The notes under the pieces were generated by a model that saw nothing but the letters and a program-made list of their open reading frames with translations, was not told the origin of the DNA and did not search any database. The position numbers and the translations under genes are program-made. Positions 14,172-21,511 of a stretch of DNA of 64,000 nucleotides are shown in pieces (within the stretch, counting starts at the first letter, position 1; the number at the start of each line of letters is the position of its first letter). The DNA is taken from the NCBI GenBank assembly GCA_020629715.1, contig JAHDCU010000005.1, positions 310,001 to 374,000 of the forward strand, read 5' to 3'. The stretch comes from Saprospiraceae bacterium (GTDB lineage Bacteria > Bacteroidota > Bacteroidia > Chitinophagales > Saprospiraceae).

Positions 14172-15562
14172 TAGTTCTTCTTATTTAAATCCTGCCACAC
14201 AAGTTCAAAAAATGACTGTAAGTTATCCCATTTCGTTTTAAGTTCATTAGAACTTGGTTGAGTCACTGTAGAATGGACATATTCGTGAAAATTATGTATT
14301 GATAGAAATGAATGAACACCTTTAGCAGACGCAACTTTGTTTATATTGTTGAAGGTTTTATTATCGTAGCCTTTTGACATTAATGAATCTACAACCCAAG
14401 GTATTTTTTGACTTATCGTAGTAGATTTTGAGAAATTATGCATATTCTGTTGAGCATAATAATCTAACGTTACTTCCAGAAAGACTCTAAATAAAACACC
14501 TACAGCATTAGGGACTGAATTGCTGGATTCGTCAAGTAATAAGTCATCTTTAAGCTCTCTGTAAATATTATTGATTTTAGTTGGACTAATTCTAATTCTG
14601 CAATTTGAAGGAATGAGTCTGCGACGACTGCTGCTTTTAGGTAAGACACGATTTGTTGGTTTTGGAGTAGGTGCAGATGGACTATCTTTTTGGAATAGAT
14701 CAGATTTTTTGTTCTCCTCAATTTTCTTATCAACTTTCTTTGAATCAGTTGACTTGACAGATTTCAGATATTTCTCTATTTGCGGACCTTTGTTCAATTC
14801 TCTTGAATCAACGGGATTTCCTTTAAAGTCTTCTTTTTCGAGAACGTTGTATATAATCACCTTTAATTTCTCCGGAAAGTTGGGGTCAACATAAGTCAAA
14901 CTACCGTCTTCATCCAAGTTAAGTCCAAATAGTTTTCTTGCAGGGCCTGTTGTTGTTAATCTAAAGAAGTTAGTTACAAATCCTTTCCCTAAAACTTTAC
15001 TTTTAATTGGTGCAGGGAGTTCTAATTCTTTTATGAAATTACTGAGAGCAACTTTCAATTTAATGCTATGATTTGCCGCTCCTCTTCTAACTGTATAGTT
15101 GTTTCTTTCTAAATCACCCCAATTCACTTCGTTGTTTCCGCGATTGTGTTTTCTGTCCAAAAATCTATAACATTGGCCTTTGTCTTCGGATACAACACAT
15201 TCAAGTTTGAAATCACCTGATATACTTATGTCGGATTTTAATTTCTCTATTTTTTTGAATAACTTTTTATACTTGGATTTTATTATTTCTGGGTTGGCCA
15301 AGAGTTTATAACAGGTAAGTCTTCTATTTCCTTCAAGAGCAACTAAACTTTCTTCATCTTTCCAGACGACCAGTTTTTCTAATTGAGGTAAATCAAAATC
15401 ACTTATTATTTCATCCAAAAAATCTTCTATAGCATAAGCAGGTTGAGATATAAAATATTCTATAAGTTCTGATTCTTTCGAATTGGAGTAATTATCAGGA
15501 AACCGAGCATTTTCATCCCATAAAATCAAACTGTTAATCTCTATATTTTTCTTTTGGAACAT
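14171..15562 (-). CDS. ParB/Srx-like N-terminal domain protein with helical C-terminus
   Basis: A 463-residue protein with an N-terminal ParB/Srx-like fold. SLILWDENAR (11-20) is followed by ALEGNRRLTCYKLL (75-88), the counterpart of the ParB GxRR motif, and RFLDRKHNRGNNEVNWGDLE (133-152). A Lys/Ser-rich linker (about 255-300) leads to a C-terminal helical domain (about 320-463) with GVLFRVFLEVTLDYY and NFHEYVHSTVTQPSSNELK, faintly resembling HEPN/DUF4145-type helical domains. No chromosome-partition ParA or centromere site accompanies it. Its stop overlaps the start of the adenine methyltransferase, indicating a two-gene functional unit. Nuclease, nucleotide-binding or regulatory roles are all possible. 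Confidence 0.7.
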   Translation of the reverse strand: MFQKKNIEINSLILWDENARFPDNYSNSKESELIEYFISQPAYAIEDFLDEIISDFDLPQLEKLVVWKDEESLVALEGNRRLTCYKLLANPEIIKSKYKKLFKKIEKLKSDISISGDFKLECVVSEDKGQCYRFLDRKHNRGNNEVNWGDLERNNYTVRRGAANHSIKLKVALSNFIKELELPAPIKSKVLGKGFVTNFFRLTTTGPARKLFGLNLDEDGSLTYVDPNFPEKLKVIIYNVLEKEDFKGNPVDSRELNKGPQIEKYLKSVKSTDSKKVDKKIEENKKSDLFQKDSPSAPTPKPTNRVLPKSSSRRRLIPSNCRIRISPTKINNIYRELKDDLLLDESSNSVPNAVGVLFRVFLEVTLDYYAQQNMHNFSKSTTISQKIPWVVDSLMSKGYDNKTFNNINKVASAKGVHSFLSIHNFHEYVHSTVTQPSSNELKTKWDNLQSFFELVWQDLNKKN

Positions 15563-15581
15563 TTTGCTTTTTTATTTTTTG

Positions 15582-15750
15582 ATTACAGGTAACTCAATTA
15601 TAACAGGAACAACCCGCTCCCTTCCGAAAGATACTAGAATATTTCTAATCGTTTGATAATCAGTAATCTTAAGTTGTATAGTCGTTTTATAAACGATTAT
15701 ACCCGATTATAAATGTTTATAATCGGGTATTTCCGTACTAATTACAGGTA
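15582..15750. repeat. 10-bp direct repeats flanking the palindrome region
   Basis: ATTACAGGTA occurs at 15582-15591 and again at 15741-15750. The two copies bracket the palindromes upstream of the ParB-like gene. They may be regulator sites or scars of an insertion; a chance match is possible. Confidence 0.35.
15682..15730. repeat. Perfect 15-bp palindrome with adjacent smaller dyad
   Basis: Left arm 15699-15713 and right arm 15716-15730 are exact reverse complements (key sequence ATACCCGATTATAAA) separated only by TG. Directly beside it, TCGTTT-TAT-AAACGA forms a second dyad at 15682-15696. Neither strand shows a T-tract after the large hairpin, so it is not a standard terminator. It lies between the end of the CBM-like lipoprotein gene and the start of the ParB-like gene, both on the minus strand. 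It could be an operator or a recombination site. Confidence 0.6.
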
Positions 15751-15777
15751 CTTTATGCTCAGTAAGGGCAGAAAACT

Positions 15778-16146
15778 TTAGTCAATCAGGGGCTTATCGT
15801 ATACGGCTTTGATGACGGTGACTCCATCTTCATTGAAGGCCGTACGTCGGTTATCTTTTCCATCCAATTCAAATACGCCATCGTTTTTGACAAATTTATA
15901 TTCAAAGCCTTTGTACGGGCTTTCTATTGATAATGTACCGATGTATACACCGTCCATATCTTTGTCGGTTAGGAGTAGGGTTTTATTCCAGTCGAGTGGT
16001 GCTTGCCCACCTCTGATGCCTACGGAGTCTACATCTATTTGATTACGCATATCGACTTGGAGACTGATTTGACGTACATAGGTTTCTTGGACACATGCAG
16101 TGAGCAGTAAAGTACCTATGCATGCCGTAAAGAGAAAGTATTTCAT
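15778..16146 (-). CDS. Lipoprotein with CBM20/48-like starch-binding fold
   Basis: A 122-residue predicted lipoprotein (MKYFLFTACIGTLLLTAC, acylated Cys18). The mature part is a single small beta-domain. VGIRGGQAPLDWNKTLLLTD, then GVYIGTLSI and FEYKFVKNDGVFELDG are the layout of carbohydrate-binding modules of the CBM20/CBM48/AMPK glycogen-binding type (RG...W....L.D.dgdGvy, yKFv..dg.wE). Last gene of a three-gene operon, starting two bases after the DoxX gene. It may bind glucan at the cell surface, which is inferred from the fold only. Confidence 0.75.
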   Translation of the reverse strand: MKYFLFTACIGTLLLTACVQETYVRQISLQVDMRNQIDVDSVGIRGGQAPLDWNKTLLLTDKDMDGVYIGTLSIESPYKGFEYKFVKNDGVFELDGKDNRRTAFNEDGVTVIKAVYDKPLID

Positions 16147-16148
16147 AA

Positions 16149-16643
16149 CTATTTGATTTTTTGATGAATAAGATAATCTAGTCCCGTTCTGCTTGATCCT
16201 TGGATGATGCTATACATAGCTACCCAAAGAAATCCCAAGGCGGGTAGCATATTCCACAGGCCTTGATCCCACTTTTGCATAAATATAGCGACTAGCATGG
16301 TACAGATGATTAAGAAAGATGCAATTCTGGTCTGGAAGCCTATCGCTAGCAATAATCCTCCTACTGCCTCACTAAAGGCACCCATCCAAGCAAAGAAGAT
16401 TGGAAACATCGCGAATATACCTCCATAGCTAGCCACATCTTCAGGAAACCATGCGATCACTTCAAAGAAGTCAAGATTTCGACTTTCATCTGTCCATGGC
16501 ATACCGAATTTATCGGCACCAAAGCTACTGGTCAATAAAAAGCCTGTAACAAATCGAGGGATAAAATTGAGGATCTCGGCTACCCAGTTTTGCTGTTGCC
16601 TGGGGCGATTGATGTATCGGTATATTTTGATAAATGCATTCAT
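16149..16643 (-). CDS. DoxX-family membrane protein
   Basis: A 164-residue inner-membrane protein with about four hydrophobic helices. IPRFVTGFLLTSSFGADKFG is the typical first DoxX helix with G.DK, and FAWMGAFSEAVGGLLLAIGF the central helix with the conserved E and GG. Helices TRIASFLIICTMLVAIFM and MLPALGFLWVAMYSI follow. DoxX proteins are small membrane proteins linked to redox or quinone-associated functions; the exact role is not known here. It sits between the GIN-domain gene (20-bp gap) and the CBM-like lipoprotein gene (2-bp gap), so the three are one operon. Confidence 0.85.
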   Translation of the reverse strand: MNAFIKIYRYINRPRQQQNWVAEILNFIPRFVTGFLLTSSFGADKFGMPWTDESRNLDFFEVIAWFPEDVASYGGIFAMFPIFFAWMGAFSEAVGGLLLAIGFQTRIASFLIICTMLVAIFMQKWDQGLWNMLPALGFLWVAMYSIIQGSSRTGLDYLIHQKIK

Positions 16644-16663
16644 GATATTTCGTATTTATGGGC

Positions 16664-17545
16664 TTACTTTTTAAGTTTAATAGTTCTGTTTTCGTCTTCT
16701 GCTTTCACCTCATGGATCAGTGTTTTTTTACCAAAGAGTCCTACTTTATAAAGTTTAGTACCTACGGTCCACCGTTCAGCTTTGGTAAGCATGGGTGCAA
16801 AGTTCAATCCGTAGCTAAAGTAGTTTCCATCCGGCTTAGGTCCTCTCACATAGGCGCTTATTTTTCTAAAGCTATTATTTTTAAATTTTACATCGATATA
16901 TCGAGTATCTATAGGTTCTTCATTTTGAAAACTTGAAAAAGTATATGCTCTACCAAATACTTCAGGCTCTCCTTGGTATACAACTTTGCCTTCTTTAGAG
17001 CTTTTACAATCCAAACGCTCACTTGCGTTGACGAATACTTTACCAGCTTCTTTGATGTTCACTTTTGCAGTTTTAGACTGTAGCTTTTCGGCATGTACAT
17101 GTCCATCTTCGCTGACAATATCGATATGATTTACACTTCCATACAGTCTTACCTTACTGATACTCGCATTCACTTTGATGGATTCTTGATTGAGATCGTA
17201 GATATCTATCTCACTCCAGCTATCATTGGTCAGTACCTCGAGAGAGGGGAGGTAGATGTTGATTTCAAATTCTTGGGTACCTTCGATCCATTTTTCCTGA
17301 TCGATGATCATTTTACCTTTCTTGACCTGAGTACGGAGTAGCGAAACTATATTTTCGTCATAGCTTATCTCTGCCTTTGTTACGGAAGCGTTGCAGTATA
17401 TATTTACTTTACCGTTGGCATTCACAAATATCTCTTCGATATGATCGTATGTTCTGGTTTGTGTAGCTCTCTTTCCATTTCCAAAAACCTGTGCTTGCAG
17501 TTGGGAAATGGTGATTAAAAGTAGGGTAGTCATTAAAAATCTCAT
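16664..17545 (-). CDS. Exported GIN-domain (DUF2807) protein
   Basis: A 293-residue exported protein. Signal peptide MRFLMTTLLLITISQLQA is followed by a right-handed beta-helix-like region of the GIN/DUF2807 type (about residues 30-190): VNANGKVNIYCNASVTKAEI, LEVLTNDSWSEIDIYDL, KVRLYGSVNHIDIVSE. These are head-like domains of putative adhesins. The C-terminal 90 residues (SYGLNFAPMLTKAERWTVGT) form a separate module of unknown role. First gene of the GIN/DoxX/CBM operon. A 19-bp dyad (AACCCG/CGGGTT, 17563-17581) lies in its leader, and tandem repeats lie 110-145 bp upstream. Confidence 0.85.
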   Translation of the reverse strand: MRFLMTTLLLITISQLQAQVFGNGKRATQTRTYDHIEEIFVNANGKVNIYCNASVTKAEISYDENIVSLLRTQVKKGKMIIDQEKWIEGTQEFEINIYLPSLEVLTNDSWSEIDIYDLNQESIKVNASISKVRLYGSVNHIDIVSEDGHVHAEKLQSKTAKVNIKEAGKVFVNASERLDCKSSKEGKVVYQGEPEVFGRAYTFSSFQNEEPIDTRYIDVKFKNNSFRKISAYVRGPKPDGNYFSYGLNFAPMLTKAERWTVGTKLYKVGLFGKKTLIHEVKAEDENRTIKLKK

Positions 17546-17655
17546 GGATAATTTGTTTTAAAAACCCGCATTATTCGGGTTAAAGTTAGGGTTGAGGTCA
17601 GTGCGACCGTTTGACAAGTCAAATATGAGTACGATTAGCTCTTTAAGCGCCTCAA

Positions 17656-17691
17656 TGAGATTTGATACGGTCTCAATATGAGATTTGATAC
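17656..17691 (-). promoter_or_regulatory. Tandem operator-like direct repeats upstream of the GIN/DoxX operon
   Basis: TGAGATTTGATAC is repeated exactly at 17656-17668 and 17679-17691, a 23-bp period close to two helical turns. Each copy is preceded by CTCAAT. A degenerate third copy (AAATATGAGTACGAT) lies near 17622-17636. The position just downstream of a membrane AraC-type regulator gene and upstream of the operon start fits an AraC-family activator site. Confidence 0.55.
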
Positions 17692-17763
17692 TATTAACTA
17701 TATGATAATCAGTGGCTTGATCGCATTTGGATTTTTGCCATAATTATCTTGGGTTTGAAACAA

Positions 17764-18939
17764 TTATACTGCTTTGGATCGTAAATATTCAGAAGGAGAC
17801 ATGTTTGTCCATTTTTTGAAGGTGCGATTAAAGGTAGCTTTACTATTGAATCCAGCATCATAGGCTAGGCTAAGTAAAGTATATTGTGCTGCTGCACCTT
17901 GATTGATTTTTTGCTTTATCCAATCTACTCGTTGTTCATTGATGTAATCATTAAAGTTAAGTCCACAACCTTTATTGATCAAAAAAGACAACTCATTAGG
18001 GTGTAGCTTTAGCTTAGAAGCTAATTCGCCTAATTTTAAATCAGCATTTCGGAAAGCCTCATTTTCTACCATATACATCTTAAGTTGATCCAAGGATAGA
18101 AGCTGCTCGTTGGATAGTTTGGGGATAGCTGCTTCAGTCAAATGAGCGTTGTCAGTGGAAGAATCAATATCAAAATTGAGACTTGATAGAGTAGATAGAT
18201 CTACTCGATAGCCATATATCCCGAGGTAAATTAAAGTGAGTGCCGCTGCCATATGACCCCACCAGAAGTCTGTATAGTGTAGTGAGGTGATATTGTTATC
18301 AATCTGAGCTAGTATCAGTTGTAAAACAAATAAGGTGGCAAAAATGAGAAGGAAATTTCTGATCCAAAATAACTCACTTTTATATTTCTGGCCAAACAGC
18401 TTTTCTGTGATTTGAGCATAACTCGCGTATACCATAAATGCGAGTATGAGATAGACGATCGTAGAGATATTGTTGAGTATCTGTAGGATAAAACTGATAG
18501 CACCCATTTCTACAAATTGGAAAATAGTCCCATTCTGTACATTGTCAAATCCGTCTTGCTGCACATCATAAATGAAAATAAAGCAACGAAATATCACATA
18601 TATGATTACAGGCACAAAATGCCAAATATGTTTTCGCTTAAATGCAAAACTGACCTGTGTTACACTTCTAACATAAAAGTATATCAGGGGTGCAAATAGT
18701 AAGGTGAGATCCAATAAGAAATAGTCAATCTTGGTCTGCTGGTAAGTGTCATACCAAGCCATGAATCCTACCGTATAATTAATCCTATGATAGGTATGAA
18801 TGCCAATTATGGAAGCTAGAATAAGATCCCGAAGCTGCTTTTCACGGAAGTATCTGATCAAAAAAGCGATGAAAAAACCTGTGCCCCAAAGAAAAATGAT
18901 GATCAATGGGATACTCCATTTTGTGAATTCGGGAAACAT
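17764..18939 (-). CDS. AraC-type transcriptional regulator with membrane-embedded N-terminus
   Basis: A 391-residue regulator. The N-terminal half (about residues 1-235) has some seven hydrophobic helices (WSIPLIIIFLWGTGFFIAFL, LLDLTLLFAPLIYFYV, HIWHFVPVIIYVIFRCFIFI and others), as in membrane-anchored AraC proteins of Bacteroidota. The C-terminal 100 residues are an AraC HTH pair: KLGELASKLKLHPNELSFLI, NFNDYINEQRVDWIK, and LSLAYDAGFNSKATFNRTFK with a final MSPSEYLR. It probably senses an envelope or small-molecule signal and acts on nearby DNA. The downstream tandem repeats and GIN/DoxX operon are the obvious targets, although this is inferred from position. Confidence 0.85.
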   Translation of the reverse strand: MFPEFTKWSIPLIIIFLWGTGFFIAFLIRYFREKQLRDLILASIIGIHTYHRINYTVGFMAWYDTYQQTKIDYFLLDLTLLFAPLIYFYVRSVTQVSFAFKRKHIWHFVPVIIYVIFRCFIFIYDVQQDGFDNVQNGTIFQFVEMGAISFILQILNNISTIVYLILAFMVYASYAQITEKLFGQKYKSELFWIRNFLLIFATLFVLQLILAQIDNNITSLHYTDFWWGHMAAALTLIYLGIYGYRVDLSTLSSLNFDIDSSTDNAHLTEAAIPKLSNEQLLSLDQLKMYMVENEAFRNADLKLGELASKLKLHPNELSFLINKGCGLNFNDYINEQRVDWIKQKINQGAAAQYTLLSLAYDAGFNSKATFNRTFKKWTNMSPSEYLRSKAV

Positions 18940-19083
18940 GCCCTAATGTAATTATTTTCCCAGCGAATAGCATGATTTTTTAGACTAACAAAGCTTCGCT
19001 TCTAAGTGCTTCATTATATGTCTTGTAAGAATGTGCTCATGATAGAGTCTAATTTAAAGTGCTAGAGCAAAGGGAAACTTCAA

Positions 19084-19121
19084 TAAAAAAGGCCGATACT
19101 CCTCGTTAGAAGTATCGGCCT
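19084..19121 (-). terminator. Rho-independent terminator of the RskA-like lipoprotein gene
   Basis: An 11-bp perfect stem (AGGCCGATACT at 19090-19100, AGTATCGGCCT at 19111-19121) with a 10-nt loop. Read on the minus strand it is followed by TTTTTTATTG. It lies 93 bp after the stop of the 19214-20095 gene. Confidence 0.9.
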
Positions 19122-19213
19122 CATCAAATTAAGCATAAATTTTTCTTTTAAAATTCCTTTCTCCAGTCAACCAGCTGTGAGGGACTTGCGGCCGAAGAGA
19201 GGAATTTTTAGCT

Positions 19214-20095
19214 CTATCTGCTTACACTACCAAAAGGATTTGTTGCTGAAGCGTTATTGTTAAGACTTAGTGCTGAATGCACTTCGTTATTGTCTAATCC
19301 AACAAGCAATGGCTTGAGTACAAAAGGTGCAGGACTATTATCAGGTACTGGCTCCACAGAGATAACTATAGTTGAGCTTGTCAAATCTGTTGGAAACGAT
19401 AGTCCATTAGGAGCATTTTGTAAAAAGTCTTCGCCTGGGTATGGAGGTCCACTTAGTGGTCCGCTGAAGCTTGCACTGGCATCAGCACCACTTGCAGAAG
19501 TAAATGTACCTGTGCTGATAGGTTGTCCGTTGATGACAGCCCAACCTTCATACGCCCATCCAGCGGGTAGAGTAGGTAAGTCCAATCCTGCTTCTGGACC
19601 TGCGGCCGTAGGGTTTAAGAACCATACACCACTCGCCTCATTCGTATCGTCATCATCTGTAGGAGTAGCAAGAATAAAACGTCCAGTAGCTTCCGTAAAA
19701 TCTGTACCAATGGCAGCGCCGTGGCTCACAGTAAGATCAGATTCACTACCCGTAAAGTCTCCGGCAAGTATATGTACATCAGATGGAGATGGATCGTTGT
19801 CTGGACTTGGCTCGATCGTAAGGATATAAGCAGTTGCTTTGGATAAAGCATCTTGATCTAATTCAAAACTATTTTGCGATAATACCCCTTGATCATTCAC
19901 AGTGAAAATACCAGCGGTTTGAGGAGCTCCATCCACCATGATCCAACCTTCATAAGCATAGTCACTCCCTAGGTTTTGTAGGCCTGTGATGTCAAGTGTT
20001 AGACTTTGTGTTTGATTCTCATCATCGTCGCTATCGCATGATGTCAAACTGATTCCAAATAATAATATGGCGATTAAATAATAAGTATTTTTCAT
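19214..20095 (-). CDS. Lipoprotein with two RskA-like anti-sigma sensor domains
   Basis: A 293-residue predicted lipoprotein (MKNTYYLIAILLFGISLTSC). Two homologous units follow. The first is YAYEGWIMVDGAPQTAGIFT ... AYILTIEPSPDNDPSPSDVH (about residues 45-120). The second is WAYEGWAVINGQPISTGTFT ... IVISVEPVPDNSPAPFV (about residues 180-275). The pattern W-G-P-aG-F-...-EP-P matches the extracytoplasmic C-terminal domain of RskA-type anti-sigma factors. There is no zinc anti-sigma domain or cytosolic part. It lies downstream of an ECF sigma factor and its putative membrane partner on the same strand and ends at a strong terminator. A sensing or ligand-binding role for that system is inferred. 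Confidence 0.7.
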   Translation of the reverse strand: MKNTYYLIAILLFGISLTSCDSDDDENQTQSLTLDITGLQNLGSDYAYEGWIMVDGAPQTAGIFTVNDQGVLSQNSFELDQDALSKATAYILTIEPSPDNDPSPSDVHILAGDFTGSESDLTVSHGAAIGTDFTEATGRFILATPTDDDDTNEASGVWFLNPTAAGPEAGLDLPTLPAGWAYEGWAVINGQPISTGTFTSASGADASASFSGPLSGPPYPGEDFLQNAPNGLSFPTDLTSSTIVISVEPVPDNSPAPFVLKPLLVGLDNNEVHSALSLNNNASATNPFGSVSR

Positions 20096-20242
20096 AATCG
20101 TGTAGTTGTAATTTCATTCGGTACGGGCATAGATGTACCAGTACGAACGTTGTCGTTAGAAAAAAAATTAAGGTTTATAAAAATGAATTTAATGAGCTAC
20201 AACCTGCAGAATCATAGCTCTAATAGATACTGATTTGGCTAT

Positions 20243-21511
20243 TTATTTAAATCGATAAGCGATTTCAATTCCTGAATTAAATATGGATAGTTCTCCCATC
20301 CCGATCCCTTTCATAGGGACTTGGACGTAGGGCGAAATTTCAAAAGCTTTCTGTCCATAGGTATTTCGCTGATATCGTAATGCTACTCTCGCTGATCCCA
20401 GGATAAGTTTATTGACTTCCTGATCTGGTACCTCCATCAATAAACCTGGTTTCATTTGATCATCGCTATACTCAAAACCATACCACTCAGATCGGTGATT
20501 AAAATTGGTCATCCCAAGTTCAACCGCCCAACTCTGCTTTTCAGACTTAGAAAATTTATATCCTAATGAAACTGGAAACTCAATAAATCTTGATTTTCCT
20601 TTCATTTTCTCTGGTACGGTATCTCCGAATAATGCTTGATCTGCAAAATCAGCTCCTGCACCATTAAATATTTTTCTACTGTAGGCTGCTCCTAGTGAAG
20701 CATACCATCTATCAGATATATCAAATGTTACAGCTAGACCTACACGTTGACCCAGCATCGGGCTACTATTACGTCTCAGTACTGACCATTCAGGTCCTCC
20801 GTAAAGAGTAAAATGTGTACGATTCCAAAGAGTGTTATTGTTTTCTTCTATAATATTCACTGGTACCAGTTCTAGTGGTAAGTCTTGTGCTTTATCATCG
20901 CTTATAAGTAATGACTTATCTAGCGAGGATAATGACGTTATATAGATTAGATTTCTTGTATTTTCAGATAAGGAAGACATATTCGCAGTGCTCAATCCTA
21001 AGGATTCATTTGATTCCTTTAGATACACTGGGTTAGACACAGCTTTTGATTTATTAACTTCGCTAAATATTGATTGCTCCTTTATTTCAGCTATTGGTAA
21101 TAGCTTTTGTGTCGTATTAGCTATCGTATTTACTTGCTGTACGAGCACGTTCTGTGAAGCACTTTTAATTGAAGCTTCTTCTAAAGTTTGAATTTTTGCT
21201 TCTTCAGAAGCAAATGGAGTAGCTAGATCATCTTGTGTTATAACTTCTGCAATTTGTTCGATTGTTTCAGCATCTTCCATATTTTGCGATACTAAAACGG
21301 TGTTGTTTTGTCGATTGATGATACAAAGTGTAGCGATAAGGCTCAAGACCAATAGAGCTCCAGAGATCCACCATATCAAGGCTTTTTTACGATCTCGCTG
21401 ATCCAACATGGCATCCATAGCACTCCATGCATCTTCGCGGTACTGAAACTCTTGATGCTCCGTACCCTGCTGAAACAGCTTATCTATGTTATTTTCGGGT
21501 ATTCTAGACAT
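20243..21511 (-). CDS. Putative anti-sigma/outer-membrane barrel protein with one inner-membrane helix
   Basis: A 422-residue protein overlapping the ECF sigma gene by 8 bp. Residues 1-43 are polar (IDKLFQQGTEHQEFQYREDA), with the AWSAMDAMLD segment common in Bacteroidota proteins encoded after sigma factors. A single hydrophobic helix spans about 44-65 (ALIWWISGALLVLSLIATLC). A low-complexity linker (66-230) leads to a beta-rich C-terminus (232-422) starting HFTLYGGPEW and ending EIAYRFK, typical of small outer-membrane barrels. If correct, one chain would run from cytosol through the inner membrane to the outer membrane. An anti-sigma role is inferred from gene order and topology; no zinc-binding anti-sigma motif is seen. 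Confidence 0.7.
   Translation of the reverse strand: MSRIPENNIDKLFQQGTEHQEFQYREDAWSAMDAMLDQRDRKKALIWWISGALLVLSLIATLCIINRQNNTVLVSQNMEDAETIEQIAEVITQDDLATPFASEEAKIQTLEEASIKSASQNVLVQQVNTIANTTQKLLPIAEIKEQSIFSEVNKSKAVSNPVYLKESNESLGLSTANMSSLSENTRNLIYITSLSSLDKSLLISDDKAQDLPLELVPVNIIEENNNTLWNRTHFTLYGGPEWSVLRRNSSPMLGQRVGLAVTFDISDRWYASLGAAYSRKIFNGAGADFADQALFGDTVPEKMKGKSRFIEFPVSLGYKFSKSEKQSWAVELGMTNFNHRSEWYGFEYSDDQMKPGLLMEVPDQEVNKLILGSARVALRYQRNTYGQKAFEISPYVQVPMKGIGMGELSIFNSGIEIAYRFK

Noticed and set aside
14171-15562. ParB-like gene as part of a chromosome or plasmid partition locus
   Set aside because: No ParA ATPase, no repeated parS-like sites and no replication genes nearby; the partner is a DNA methyltransferase.
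15699-15730. Palindrome as rho-independent terminator
   Set aside because: Neither strand has a T-run after the hairpin; the sequence continues AATCG or TTCCG.
19257-19829. Plus-strand frame of 190 codons
   Set aside because: Fully inside the RskA-like lipoprotein gene on the other strand, with Ser/Pro/Val-rich composition and no family resemblance; a shadow frame.
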